Positions 35,841-44,493 of a DNA stretch of 64,000 bases are shown here, piece after piece. The DNA comes from Flavobacterium urocaniciphilum (GTDB lineage: Bacteria > Bacteroidota > Bacteroidia > Flavobacteriales > Flavobacteriaceae), in assembly GCF_900110615.1 (NCBI RefSeq), contig NZ_FOEI01000002.1, forward strand, positions 496,001-560,000, in the 5' to 3' direction. The position numbers and the translations under genes are program-made. Below the pieces are notes generated by a model. That model had not been told where the DNA came from. It did no database searches and saw nothing but the letters and a program-made list of their open reading frames with translations. Each line of letters starts with the position of its first letter. Within the stretch, counting starts at the first letter, position 1.

Positions 35841-36743
35841 TCAAAAATAAACGGCGCAGTTTGGTAATTCTTTTTTAATACGTTCGATTTCTTCTTTTGC
35901 AATTGGATTGCCTGTTAAAATTAATGTTCTTAGGTTTTTCAGTTTGCTTATTTCTTTTGGTAAAATTTGTATTTGATTTTGTGCCATACTTAAAGTGTTT
36001 AAATTTTTCAATTTAACAATGCTTTCAGGTAATGAATTCAAAAGATTAAAATTGATTTGCAACACTTCTAACTTTTCCAAATGATTAATTGTTGTTGGAA
36101 GACTCGAAAGTTTGTTATTATCTAAATTCAGTTGTTTCAATTTGGGTAACTGCAACCAATTTTCATCCAATTCATGAAATTGATTATAAGAAATATCTAA
36201 AAAGGTTAGTTTTTTTAGTTTTGAAATCGAATTGGGTAAAAAGCTCAGCTGATTATTGTCTAATTCAATCACTTCTAGATTTTTACAATTGCCAAATTCT
36301 TCTGGTAGAATAGAAATGTTATTGACTGAAAAAGTAATGTGTTTTAGTTTCTTTAGTTTTGTGAAATTATCAGGTAAACTATTTAGTTTATTGGCAGATA
36401 AGTCAATTGTTTTAAGATTCTTACATGAATTTATTGAATTTGGAATTTCTTTCAACTCGTTTTCATTGAATAATAATGTTTCTAAATTTTGAAAATTGGT
36501 ATTTGATTCCGACCAAAATTCAATATTATTCTTCATTACATTTAAATGTTTCAAGTTTTTAAATTGTTCTATTTCAGAAGGAAATTCAAATAAATTATTC
36601 GCTCTTAAATTTAAGTTAGTAACAATATTTGGAGTTTGTAATGAAGTTGAGATATCTTCGAAAATTTGCTCTTTCTTAGGATTAATTTCTTGTGAAAACG
36701 AAAGCAAAGGAAGTAGGAATAATAAAAGTAAGTTTTTCTTCAT
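35841..36743 (-). CDS. Secreted leucine-rich-repeat protein
   Basis: A 300-residue protein with signal peptide 'LLLLFLLPLLSFSQ', then about ten 23-residue leucine-rich repeats of the form 'LPxxIxxLxxLxxLxLxxNxL' (about residues 40-285). There is no sorting domain, lipobox or enzyme domain. Such repeats make a curved protein-binding surface. Its partner is unknown. It lies upstream of the lipoprotein hydrolase and downstream of a terminator. Confidence 0.88.
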   Translation of the reverse strand: MKKNLLLLFLLPLLSFSQEINPKKEQIFEDISTSLQTPNIVTNLNLRANNLFEFPSEIEQFKNLKHLNVMKNNIEFWSESNTNFQNLETLLFNENELKEIPNSINSCKNLKTIDLSANKLNSLPDNFTKLKKLKHITFSVNNISILPEEFGNCKNLEVIELDNNQLSFLPNSISKLKKLTFLDISYNQFHELDENWLQLPKLKQLNLDNNKLSSLPTTINHLEKLEVLQINFNLLNSLPESIVKLKNLNTLSMAQNQIQILPKEISKLKNLRTLILTGNPIAKEEIERIKKELPNCAVYF

Positions 36744-36759
36744 ATCGATAAAATATAAA

Positions 36760-36785
36760 AAGGTCGGAGTATTGCATCCGACCTT
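36760..36785 (-). terminator. Terminator of the PhoX-like gene (minus strand)
   Basis: AAGGTCGGA / TCCGACCTT, a 9-bp stem with an 8-nt loop, with T-rich sequence after it on the minus strand. Confidence 0.75.
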
Positions 36786-36802
36786 AATGAATTTTTTTTG
36801 TA

Positions 36803-38995
36803 TTAATTAGATTTTACAACTTTAATCGTTTCTTTTTGGTTTTCTGAAATGATTTCAAAGAAATACACATTTGAACCATTGAAATTTGATAAATCTATTT
36901 CTAATGTTTTAGAAACTGAAGTATTTGCTTTTTTCTCGATTAATTTTCTTCCAACAAAATCATACACATTAATTTGTACATCTGAACCTGAAATAGCATT
37001 AAAATCTAATGTTACTAAACCGTTTGTAGGATTTGGATAAATTTTCACGCTATTATTATTAGCAAAAGAATCGCTAGATAAAGGTTGTTGACCTAAGAAA
37101 TCTCTATGTGAGAAAACTAATGCAGCCGATTTGTCAAATTGTACATTTAAACCTGTTGCATCTGTTTGAGCGATATTTGTATTATCAGGATGTTGAACAG
37201 AGAAAAATCCGTATTTGAAATCTGGTGTAAATGTTAATCCAGTTGGTTCTGATCCTGCAGGTGCCGAACTATGAATTAATACTTGTGGAGCTGTTTGTCT
37301 GTGGTTTGGTCTAACTACCCATATGTAATTTCTACCACCATCTTGAACTACCCATAGATTTCCTTTATCGTCAAATGCTAAGTTGTCGTTTCCGTCTAAC
37401 CATGCTTCATTTACAATTCCTGTTGAAGTTTGGATTGGATACGTCATTCCACCTACGAAAGTTTCAAAATTTGAAATTGTAGTTCCGTTATCTTTAAATC
37501 TATAAACTCTGTTTTTACCTTTTGATGCAAAATAAATCATTCCGTCAGGACCAATTTCACAATCTTCCACACCATTAAAGTTTGTACCACCTAAAGCACC
37601 AGCATTAGCAGCTAAATTGTTTCTGTCAGCTTGTGTAGTGTTTGGTACTAAAACCCAAGTAGCAGTTGCAGAACTTGGCTCGTCATCAGATAATGCAGTG
37701 TCTAATTTTAAAACGTATACATTTCCAGCTGATAAATTGTTTGCAACTGTTGGTACAAATTTATACACACAATGTGTTCCACCATCTTCACCATAATAGG
37801 CTACAGTTCCATCATTACTTACTACAATGTTTTCATGATTCATTCTTCCTAAAGCAAATAATTTGTCTTTAACGCCATTGTTTTCATAATCAACAACACT
37901 TGCAGTAGTTGGATCAATTTCAACTAACCAACCCACATCTTGATATCCATCACCATTTGCATCACCAGCAGTAGTATTTTCTTCTGCAGTAACAATTGTT
38001 CTCCAAGGTGTTACTCCACCTGAACAGTTTCTTATTGTTGTAACTAAATTTGAGTTGTAAAAATCAACTTTTCTGGTATTTGTAACATCCCAAAGCGGAT
38101 TCGTAACATTTGAGTTTAAATTAATGTTGACTATTGAAACACCACCAGGATTATTTTCGTGATTTACAGAAAGGTGTCCTAATTTACTTGCATCAGCACC
38201 TAAAGATGGGATGTAACCTGTAAAATCATGTGTTCCAGGTACTAAACCTGAACCATCCATATAAGTACTGCCTTCTTTGAATAACATTTGAAAACGTTGT
38301 TCAGTTGGCATGATTAATACATTTGTTTGAGTAGTTGGATTAATTGATGTAAAGCAACCAATATGACCATCTTCACATACATAATCTGGATCTTTTTCTT
38401 TTAAATATAAATCGAAACCTAAATCAGAACTTGTTAAGTCGCTTTGATGAACTTCAATTGAAATTCTGTTTACACCGCTTGTAAAATATGATTTAGCAAT
38501 AAAGAATGTTTGATATCTTTTTTCATCTGCAGTTCCAATAGCACTACTAGCAAAAGTATTATAAGCAATTGCACCAGCTGGCATGTTATTTCTTGTAACT
38601 TCAACACCATTTACATATAGTACAAAACCATCATCTCTTCTGATTCCGAATTCTAAATCATTTGTAAGAGTATTAATGTCAGTAATAGTAATGTCTTTTG
38701 AGAAATACGTAGTAGTGTATTTGTTTGTAGAACTTGGTCCGAAAGAAACTGTTGTTTTACATGGGTCGCCATATCCAAAAGGAGCAATGTTAGAAGTCCA
38801 ACTTGAGTTGTCAAATGAATTATCTTTCCAAGTAGTTCCTTGATCTGAACCATTGTCTAGAAATTTCCATGTTGAACCTTTTTCAATTAATACAGTTGGT
38901 GGAACTGAAGTGTTTTCATAATTTAATTTACGCTCGTTTTTTGAAAAACCTAAAAGCGAAATTAAAAAAGTACTAAGTAGTAAACCTTTTTTCAT
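36803..38995 (-). CDS. PhoX-like (DUF839) secreted protein with T9SS sorting domain
   Basis: A 730-residue protein with signal peptide, a galactose-binding-like sandwich (about 36-200; 'LEFGIRRDDGFVLYVNGVEV'), and a DUF839/PhoX-type propeller (about 220-630; 'HLSVNHENNPGGVS', 'NCSGGVTPWRTIVTAEEN', 'ALGRMNHENIVV', 'GTHCVYKFVP', 'DCEIGPDGMIYFASKG'). A C-terminal T9SS domain is opened by 'IYPNPTNGLVTLDF' (about 650). PhoX enzymes are metal-dependent phosphatases. Here the position I recall as a cysteine ligand of PhoX is Ala337, so activity is uncertain. Confidence 0.85.
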   Translation of the reverse strand: MKKGLLLSTFLISLLGFSKNERKLNYENTSVPPTVLIEKGSTWKFLDNGSDQGTTWKDNSFDNSSWTSNIAPFGYGDPCKTTVSFGPSSTNKYTTTYFSKDITITDINTLTNDLEFGIRRDDGFVLYVNGVEVTRNNMPAGAIAYNTFASSAIGTADEKRYQTFFIAKSYFTSGVNRISIEVHQSDLTSSDLGFDLYLKEKDPDYVCEDGHIGCFTSINPTTQTNVLIMPTEQRFQMLFKEGSTYMDGSGLVPGTHDFTGYIPSLGADASKLGHLSVNHENNPGGVSIVNINLNSNVTNPLWDVTNTRKVDFYNSNLVTTIRNCSGGVTPWRTIVTAEENTTAGDANGDGYQDVGWLVEIDPTTASVVDYENNGVKDKLFALGRMNHENIVVSNDGTVAYYGEDGGTHCVYKFVPTVANNLSAGNVYVLKLDTALSDDEPSSATATWVLVPNTTQADRNNLAANAGALGGTNFNGVEDCEIGPDGMIYFASKGKNRVYRFKDNGTTISNFETFVGGMTYPIQTSTGIVNEAWLDGNDNLAFDDKGNLWVVQDGGRNYIWVVRPNHRQTAPQVLIHSSAPAGSEPTGLTFTPDFKYGFFSVQHPDNTNIAQTDATGLNVQFDKSAALVFSHRDFLGQQPLSSDSFANNNSVKIYPNPTNGLVTLDFNAISGSDVQINVYDFVGRKLIEKKANTSVSKTLEIDLSNFNGSNVYFFEIISENQKETIKVVKSN

Positions 38996-39105
38996 TTTGT
39001 GTTGTTTTTAATTTGTTTGAGGCAAAACTAAAACCACTATGTAATGAAATTTACTGCTTGAAGTTATAATATGTTTATAAAAAAGTTAGCTGTTTTAAGA
39101 GAATG

Positions 39106-40920
39106 TTATCTTGTATGTTTGTTGTCTGAAAGCGATTTAATAAAAGCAATAATGTCGTTTTTTTCTTCTTTACTCAAATTTAATTTATCACTTCCTAATG
39201 TTTGATTTTTTGTTGAAATTCCTATACCTTCGCCGCCACCTTGGTTATAAAATTCCAACACTTCTTCTAAAGTTGAGTATGTACCATTATGAAAATACGG
39301 CGCTGTTTCATTAGCATTTCGAACCGTTACCGTTTTAAATGATTTTTCATAAATCCACGATTTTTCATATAAAACACCATTTGAATATCTTCCTTCATCT
39401 TCGTCTAATTCTTTTGAATTCGGATTCGATAAAATACCTAATATCTCACTTTCGTTTTCTGTATATAATGGTGGAACCAAACCGCTAAAAGTTGGTGAAA
39501 AATGACAAGTCGCACAATTGGCTTTTCCTGTAAATAAATTGAATCCTCTTTTTGCGGAATCCTCTAAGCTTGAACTTTCACCACGTACATATTTATCAAA
39601 TGCGCTATTAAAAGATTGTAACGATAAAACGTAAGAAGCTAAAGCTTTTGTGAAATCTTCTCTGGTAATTTTATTTTTCTTAAAGATTTTTTTGAATTTT
39701 TTGCTGTATGTTTCATTTGAATTTAACTTGTTAAGAATTTCAGTATAAGTAGTATTAAATTCTAATTTGTTAAAAATTACATGTTCTACTTGTTGTTCTA
39801 AAGTATATGCTCTTAAGTCGTAAAAATACCTGTCAGCAAATGCACTGTTTAATAGTGTAGGTGAGTTTCTCATTACCGTCACACCATTTTTATTACTCAT
39901 CGATTTGGCTATTCCATCTGCGAATCCTTTTTCGGGTTGGTGACAAGTGGCGCAGTTCATTTTGTTATCCTGACTCAACATCAAATCGAAAAATAACGAT
40001 TTTCCCAAACGTCGCAATTCATCCGAATCTTCTTCTTTTTTTAGATTGGTGAATTGATACGGATCTAAAAACTGACTATCAAATAATGAAGTACTATTCG
40101 GATTCCAAGAAGTGGTGAAATTCAAATTTTGTATTTTTTGAAAAGGTAACAAATCCGCATAAATAGGGTCTAAATGATTTTTTACAAAAGCTAATCGATC
40201 TAAATTTTCGAAATTGGATTGTTTTAAAAATAATATAGCATTTTCGATTTTAACTAGCATTTCATTCTTCTCTTTTTCAGGCATTACATTTGAATGTTCT
40301 TCAATAAAATCTTTAATTCCTATTAATGAATTACAAGCATCTTCAATAGCGTTAACTGAACCTGGAGTGTCAAAACCTGTAATTCCTAAAGTGAAAATTC
40401 TAATTAATTGTAAACGAATGGCTAATATCGCATCGGCAGAATTTAATGGATTTACAGATATTTTTCGATAAACTATATCGTAATTATTGGCTAATCGGAT
40501 GGCTAAATTGGCAATTTCATTTTTGTTTTCGATGTTTTCTTCTGAAAAAATTAGTTCATCTAAAACCTGAAATCCTTCCGGATTAGCAAGAATTGGTCGA
40601 GAATTCTCTTTTTCAATATGTAAAAGTGGCGCGCCATTAATTTTGGATGAAATGAATTCTGGAAATTGAAAAGCCAATTGAAATTCCACTTTTTTATACG
40701 CTTTTCGGCAATCTAAATAGACTTTTTGTAAAGAGTCAATTGAGATTTTATTTTCTCTAAACGCTTTAGTATGAAGTTCTAAAGTTTCAATTTCATTTTT
40801 TAATTCTAAAGCAAAATTGGTTTTTAATTCTGAAGAAGTTTCATGAAATTTTGATTTAAAACTAAAGAAAATTAAGATGCTAAAAATGCAAAAAATTATT
40901 TTGACAGATTTGAATTTCAT
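39106..40920 (-). CDS. Dihaem cytochrome c peroxidase (MauG/CcpA family) with N-terminal helical extension
   Basis: A 604-residue exported protein. Two c-type haem sites, 'CATCH', lie at 323-327 and 469-473 in the CCP/MauG fold (about 295-600). The N-terminal 270 residues are helical ('EGFQVLDELIF', 'LANNYDIVYRKISV'), somewhat like an imelysin-type domain, but this is a loose resemblance. The family reduces hydrogen peroxide or modifies other substrates in the periplasm. It is upstream of, and co-directional with, the PhoX-like gene (110 nt gap), a possible functional pair. Confidence 0.88.
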   Translation of the reverse strand: MKFKSVKIIFCIFSILIFFSFKSKFHETSSELKTNFALELKNEIETLELHTKAFRENKISIDSLQKVYLDCRKAYKKVEFQLAFQFPEFISSKINGAPLLHIEKENSRPILANPEGFQVLDELIFSEENIENKNEIANLAIRLANNYDIVYRKISVNPLNSADAILAIRLQLIRIFTLGITGFDTPGSVNAIEDACNSLIGIKDFIEEHSNVMPEKEKNEMLVKIENAILFLKQSNFENLDRLAFVKNHLDPIYADLLPFQKIQNLNFTTSWNPNSTSLFDSQFLDPYQFTNLKKEEDSDELRRLGKSLFFDLMLSQDNKMNCATCHQPEKGFADGIAKSMSNKNGVTVMRNSPTLLNSAFADRYFYDLRAYTLEQQVEHVIFNKLEFNTTYTEILNKLNSNETYSKKFKKIFKKNKITREDFTKALASYVLSLQSFNSAFDKYVRGESSSLEDSAKRGFNLFTGKANCATCHFSPTFSGLVPPLYTENESEILGILSNPNSKELDEDEGRYSNGVLYEKSWIYEKSFKTVTVRNANETAPYFHNGTYSTLEEVLEFYNQGGGEGIGISTKNQTLGSDKLNLSKEEKNDIIAFIKSLSDNKHTR

Positions 40921-41008
40921 TGCGATGTAATATTTTAAGCAATATTACACTTGAATAAATATTTGTGTGTTAGTTAACCATTAAGAAATGGTTACAGATG
41001 TCAAGAAA

Positions 41009-41713
41009 TTAATAAGAAATAATATTTTCGTTTTTAGTGTCTTTTTCAATTACACCATCACGTAAACGAATAATTCTATGCGCATGATCAGCTATATCTT
41101 CTTCGTGAGTAACTAAAATTACAGTATTTCCATTCGCATGAATTTCGCCAAATAATTTCATAATCTCAACAGAAGTTTTACTGTCTAAGTTTCCAGTTGG
41201 CTCATCAGCTAAAATAATCGAAGGTTTGTTTACTAATGCTCTTCCAACTGCTACACGCTGACGTTGTCCTCCAGAAAGCTGATTCGGTTTATGGTCCATT
41301 CTGTCTGCTAATCCAACTTGAGTTAACACTTCAGTCGCACGTTCGTTTCGTTCACTTTTAGAATATCCAGCATAAACCATAGGTAAGGCTACATTATCTA
41401 ATGCAGTAGTTCGAGGCATTAAATTAAACGTTTGAAATACGAAACCGATTTCTTTATTTCTAATTTCAGCCAATTCGTTATCTGGCATTTCACTAACTTG
41501 TTTACCATTTAAAATGTAACTACCAGAAGTTGGAGTATCCAAACATCCTAAAATGTTCATTAAAGTCGACTTCCCAGAACCAGATGGCCCCATAAGTGCT
41601 ACATATTCACCTTTTTCAATTTTTAAATCGATACCTTTTAGAACGTGTACCGTTTCGTTACCTAATTGAAAATCACGTGTAATGTCTTTAATGTCGATTA
41701 TTGGAGTACTCAT
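41009..41713 (-). CDS. ABC transporter ATP-binding protein (LolD/MacB type)
   Basis: A 234-residue ATPase with Walker A '[15 protein letters not shown]', Q-loop, signature '[15 protein letters not shown]', Walker B '[13 protein letters not shown]' and H-loop 'VTHEEDI'. '[20 protein letters not shown]' is typical of the LolD/MacB group, which works with FtsX-like permeases in lipoprotein or efflux transport. No permease gene is adjacent, so the partner is elsewhere. It lies 88 nt from the peroxidase gene on the same strand, with a short hairpin lacking a T run between. Confidence 0.9.
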   Translation of the reverse strand: MSTPIIDIKDITRDFQLGNETVHVLKGIDLKIEKGEYVALMGPSGSGKSTLMNILGCLDTPTSGSYILNGKQVSEMPDNELAEIRNKEIGFVFQTFNLMPRTTALDNVALPMVYAGYSKSERNERATEVLTQVGLADRMDHKPNQLSGGQRQRVAVGRALVNKPSIILADEPTGNLDSKTSVEIMKLFGEIHANGNTVILVTHEEDIADHAHRIIRLRDGVIEKDTKNENIISY

Positions 41714-41778
41714 TTTAGTAAACAGTTTTATTAAATGTTACCAATAAGTAGTTGGAATTGAATTTTTGTTACAAGAGA

Positions 41779-41813
41779 TTGCTGTTTTAATTTTATAATT
41801 TTCTTTATATTTG
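41779..41813 (+). promoter_or_regulatory. Candidate promoter for the RCC1-repeat gene, giving a near-leaderless mRNA
   Basis: TTG (41779-41781), a 24-nt gap, then TATATTTG (41806-41813), 7 nt before the ATG at 41821. Confidence 0.45.
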
Positions 41814-41820
41814 GTGAATT

Positions 41821-43185
41821 ATGAGGAAAATAATTATACTTTTTTTGCTTTTTTGTTCTATTACCAGCGTAAATGCGCAATGTTGGCAATCTGTTTCTGC
41901 AGGTCTTTATACAACTTTTGCAATAAAAAATGACGGAACTTTATGGGCTTGTGGCGGTAATTTTGGTGCGCAATTAGGTGACGGGACTACTACTGATAAA
42001 AACTTTTTTATTCAAATTGGAAATGATACTAATTGGAAGAGCGTATCTGCAGGAGGAAGTCATACAATAGCATTAAAAACAAATGGGACATTATGGACTT
42101 GGGGTTATAATGGAATGGGACAACTGGGAGATGGTACTTATGTTAATAAATTGGTTCCCACTCAAGTTGGTTTTGATAACGATTGGAAAATTATTTCAGC
42201 TACCTATTGGTCTAATTTAGCTTTGAAAAATAATGGGACCTTATGGGCGTGGGGAGATAACAACAATTACGGACAATTGGGTGATGGTACTTTAGTTGAT
42301 AAAAATATTCCAACTCAAATAGGAACTGATACGGATTGGTTAAAAATATCTGCTGGTCCAACACATAGTTTAGCTATTAAAAACAATGGAACTCTTTGGG
42401 TATGGGGTTATAATGGTGCAGGTCAATTTGGAAATGGAAATAATACTGATTCTTATGTGCCAATACAAGTAGGAACAGATACAAATTGGAAAAATGCATT
42501 GGCGAGTGATTATAATTCATTAGCTTTAAAAACAAACGGTACAATTTATTCTTGTGGTGAGGGCTATTTTGGCGAATTAGCTAATGGTTCAACTAATGAT
42601 TTAAATATTTTTACTCAAATTGGTACTCAAAATGATTGGGAAGAAATTGGAGTGGGTATGGATAATTCAATCGCGATAAAGACCAATAAAACCTTATGGA
42701 TTAGTGGTCATAATATTTATGGAATGTTAGGAAATGGAACAACTATACAAAGCAACAACTTTATACAAGTTGGTTCAGATACTAATTGGCAATTTGCAAC
42801 AATTGGTGAATATCATACCATAGCTTTAAAAAATGATCAATCGCTATCAACTTGGGGTTATAATTTTTATGGTGAATTAGGTAATGGTACTAATACGACA
42901 TCATTATTACCTTTAGACATAAATTGTCCTTTAATGAATATTGATAGTCATGAAAAATTATCTTTTTCAATTTATCCAAATCCAATTGAATCAGTTTTAA
43001 ATATTGTTTCTAATGATAGTGTTAAGGTTGAAAATGTAGTAATATATGATTTATTAGGAAAAGTGATAATCGAACAAAAGCAAATTGAAAATCAAATAAA
43101 TGTTCAAAATTTAAATTCTGGCATATATATAGTTGCTGTTACTAAAGCAGGTAAAACATTTTTTGCTAAAATTGTAAAAAAGTAA
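41821..43185 (+). CDS. Secreted RCC1-repeat protein with T9SS sorting domain
   Basis: A 454-residue protein with signal peptide 'LFCSITSVNAQ'. It then has about seven RCC1-type repeats of about 50 residues (about 25-370) with units such as 'ALKTNGTLWTWGYNGMGQLGDGT', forming a beta-propeller. The C-terminal type IX domain starts at 'FSIYPNPIESVLNIVSND' (about 382) and ends 'GKTFFAKIVKK'. RCC1 propellers bind proteins; the role of secreted bacterial ones is unknown. T9SS export is inferred from the C-terminus. Confidence 0.9.
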   Translation: MRKIIILFLLFCSITSVNAQCWQSVSAGLYTTFAIKNDGTLWACGGNFGAQLGDGTTTDKNFFIQIGNDTNWKSVSAGGSHTIALKTNGTLWTWGYNGMGQLGDGTYVNKLVPTQVGFDNDWKIISATYWSNLALKNNGTLWAWGDNNNYGQLGDGTLVDKNIPTQIGTDTDWLKISAGPTHSLAIKNNGTLWVWGYNGAGQFGNGNNTDSYVPIQVGTDTNWKNALASDYNSLALKTNGTIYSCGEGYFGELANGSTNDLNIFTQIGTQNDWEEIGVGMDNSIAIKTNKTLWISGHNIYGMLGNGTTIQSNNFIQVGSDTNWQFATIGEYHTIALKNDQSLSTWGYNFYGELGNGTNTTSLLPLDINCPLMNIDSHEKLSFSIYPNPIESVLNIVSNDSVKVENVVIYDLLGKVIIEQKQIENQINVQNLNSGIYIVAVTKAGKTFFAKIVKK

Positions 43186-43197
43186 ATTTTGTTACAA

Positions 43198-44019
43198 TCA
43201 GATTCTAATTTTTTCAAATATCTTAGAACTCCAATTTTTTGAAGGATTGATAATAAAATGTTCCTTTTCTTGTTCGGCTCTAAAAAATACAATTCCCCAT
43301 TGGAACGTATCAATAGTAACTTTTACTTTTGGATGATTTTTTATGATTTCCCAAGCTTCTTCCATATCGGCCGACCAATGAATGTCGTCAAAAATCCAAA
43401 CAGATTCATTCGATATCGTTGGTAATAAACTTTCAAAATATTCTAAGGTTGCTTTTTGAGAATGATTACCGTCGAAGTAGATTAAATTTATTGTTTTTGG
43501 TTTGTTGTTTTTAGTTTGAAGGTAACTTGTAAATTCTGTGTTTATGAATTCAATATTTTGGAATTTGGAATTTGAACATTCGAATTTTGCGACTTGCATC
43601 GTATTCGGACAGCCTTCTAAAGTGATAATTTTTGAGTTTTTGTGTCCCAATGAAAGGGCAGAAGTCGCTAATCCTAAAGATGTACCAATTTCTAGAATCT
43701 CTTTTGGTTGAAAATACTTAACTATTCTAAAAAGTAATTTGGCATTTTTTGTTGAAATCCCAGCGTTATTTGCAATGGCGGAAATTTCACGAGTATTCGA
43801 TTTAAAAACGCGTGAACCCGCTCCAAAATCGGTAACTTCAATTGTGTTTTTGTTTGCTAAAAGCGATTTTCTGTAGTGTTTTAAAGCTTCGTATTCAGGA
43901 TATTTCGTTTTATCGTAAAAACATTTTGTAATCAAATCAAACACAAATGGCGAATGCACTCCATGTTCGTTTTTGGCGTGATATAGGAATTTTATATAGG
44001 ATTTAATTTGTTGTAACAT
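43198..44019 (-). CDS. Class I SAM-dependent methyltransferase
   Basis: A 273-residue protein. It begins with a flavobacterial 'YHAKNEHGVHSPFVFDL' segment, and the methyltransferase core starts at about residue 105 ('ILEIGTSLGLATSALSL' with the SAM-binding Gly-rich loop, then 'IITLEGCP', and 'LIYFDGNH' and 'WIFDDIHWS'). It resembles the O-methyltransferase group with a class I Rossmann fold. The substrate is unknown. A 21-bp sequence shared with 20570-20590 lies within it (43556-43576). Confidence 0.85.
   Translation of the reverse strand: MLQQIKSYIKFLYHAKNEHGVHSPFVFDLITKCFYDKTKYPEYEALKHYRKSLLANKNTIEVTDFGAGSRVFKSNTREISAIANNAGISTKNAKLLFRIVKYFQPKEILEIGTSLGLATSALSLGHKNSKIITLEGCPNTMQVAKFECSNSKFQNIEFINTEFTSYLQTKNNKPKTINLIYFDGNHSQKATLEYFESLLPTISNESVWIFDDIHWSADMEEAWEIIKNHPKVKVTIDTFQWGIVFFRAEQEKEHFIINPSKNWSSKIFEKIRI
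43556..43576. repeat. 21-bp copy, inside a CDS, of the repeat at 20570-20590
   Basis: Exact match (inverted) to the AAATTCC-type stretch behind recQ. It encodes the 'CSNSKFQNIE' part of the methyltransferase. A chance match of this length seems unlikely even in AT-rich DNA. Confidence 0.75.
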
Positions 44020-44024
44020 TTTTT

Positions 44025-44062
44025 AGTTTTCAGTCTCAGTCTCAGTCTCAGTCTCAGTTTTC
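44025..44062. repeat. Left inverted repeat of the four-helix-bundle cassette, AGTCTC repeats
   Basis: AGTTTTCAGTCTCAGTCTCA begins it, four AGTCTC units follow and AGTTTTCAG closes it. The first 20 bases match the reverse complement of 44466-44485 with one mismatch. The gene's stop codon (44054-44056) lies within it. Confidence 0.85.
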
Positions 44063-44425
44063 AGAACATCCAAATTTACTTGGATTATTTATCATATAAT
44101 TAATTAGTTTTCCAATTTCTTTATTTTGTTCATTGAGTTCATTGAATTTTTCGATAGTAATATATTCACAATTTAAAGCAAATTGTAACCAAACATTAGT
44201 TTCGGAATTTTCTCCCTCACTATCTGTTAATTTGCTTACAAAATGTTTTACATACCTTCTTTTTCTGTATGATTCAGCAATATTTGCAGAAACACTTCTA
44301 GAACTTCTTCTAATTTGGTCGGTTAACGAATATTTTTCTTCTTTTGGAAATGATTTTGAAACATAAAAAATTTCCATTGCTAAACTAAATGATTTTTTAA
44401 AGGCTAATAATTCTGTAAAATCCAT
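44054..44425 (-). CDS. Four-helix-bundle protein (23S rRNA intervening-sequence protein / Avd-like family)
   Basis: A 123-residue protein of the four-helix-bundle family: 'LLAFKKSFSLAMEIFYVSKSFPKEEKYSLTDQIRRSSRSVSANIAE' shows the family pattern (the L-T-D-Q-I-R-R-S-S-x-S-V-x-A-N-I-A-E motif, about 33-50). Homologues occur as 23S rRNA intervening-sequence proteins and as accessory factors of diversity-generating retroelements; their fold binds nucleic acid. No rRNA gene or reverse transcriptase is near. The last three residues (SEN) and the stop come from the flanking repeat. Confidence 0.9.
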   Translation of the reverse strand: MDFTELLAFKKSFSLAMEIFYVSKSFPKEEKYSLTDQIRRSSRSVSANIAESYRKRRYVKHFVSKLTDSEGENSETNVWLQFALNCEYITIEKFNELNEQNKEIGKLINYMINNPSKFGCSEN

Positions 44426-44465
44426 ATTAATATTTTTAAAGGCATATAAATTATAAACTGTAATT

Positions 44466-44491
44466 TGAGACTGAGACTGTAAACTGAGACT
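44466..44491. repeat. Right inverted repeat of the four-helix-bundle cassette
   Basis: TGAGACTGAGACTGTAAACT, then GAGACT. It is in opposite orientation to 44025-44044 (19 of 20 bases pair). It runs into the 3' end of the ABC-F gene's downstream region, 3 nt before the ABC-F stop. Confidence 0.85.
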
Positions 44492-44493
44492 AA

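Noticed and set aside
40975..40994. Terminator between the LolD-type and peroxidase genes
   Set aside because: TAACCATT/AATGGTTA makes a hairpin but there is no T run, so it was not listed as a terminator.
44025..44062. CRISPR-like tandem repeat
   Set aside because: The unit is 6 bp with no spacers and no cas gene nearby; it is a simple repeat at a cassette end.
44054..44425. Fragment of a 23S rRNA intervening sequence
   Set aside because: No rRNA sequence is near; the gene stands alone between protein-coding genes.
44054..44425. Diversity-generating retroelement accessory protein
   Set aside because: No reverse transcriptase, template repeat or variable repeat was found in the window.
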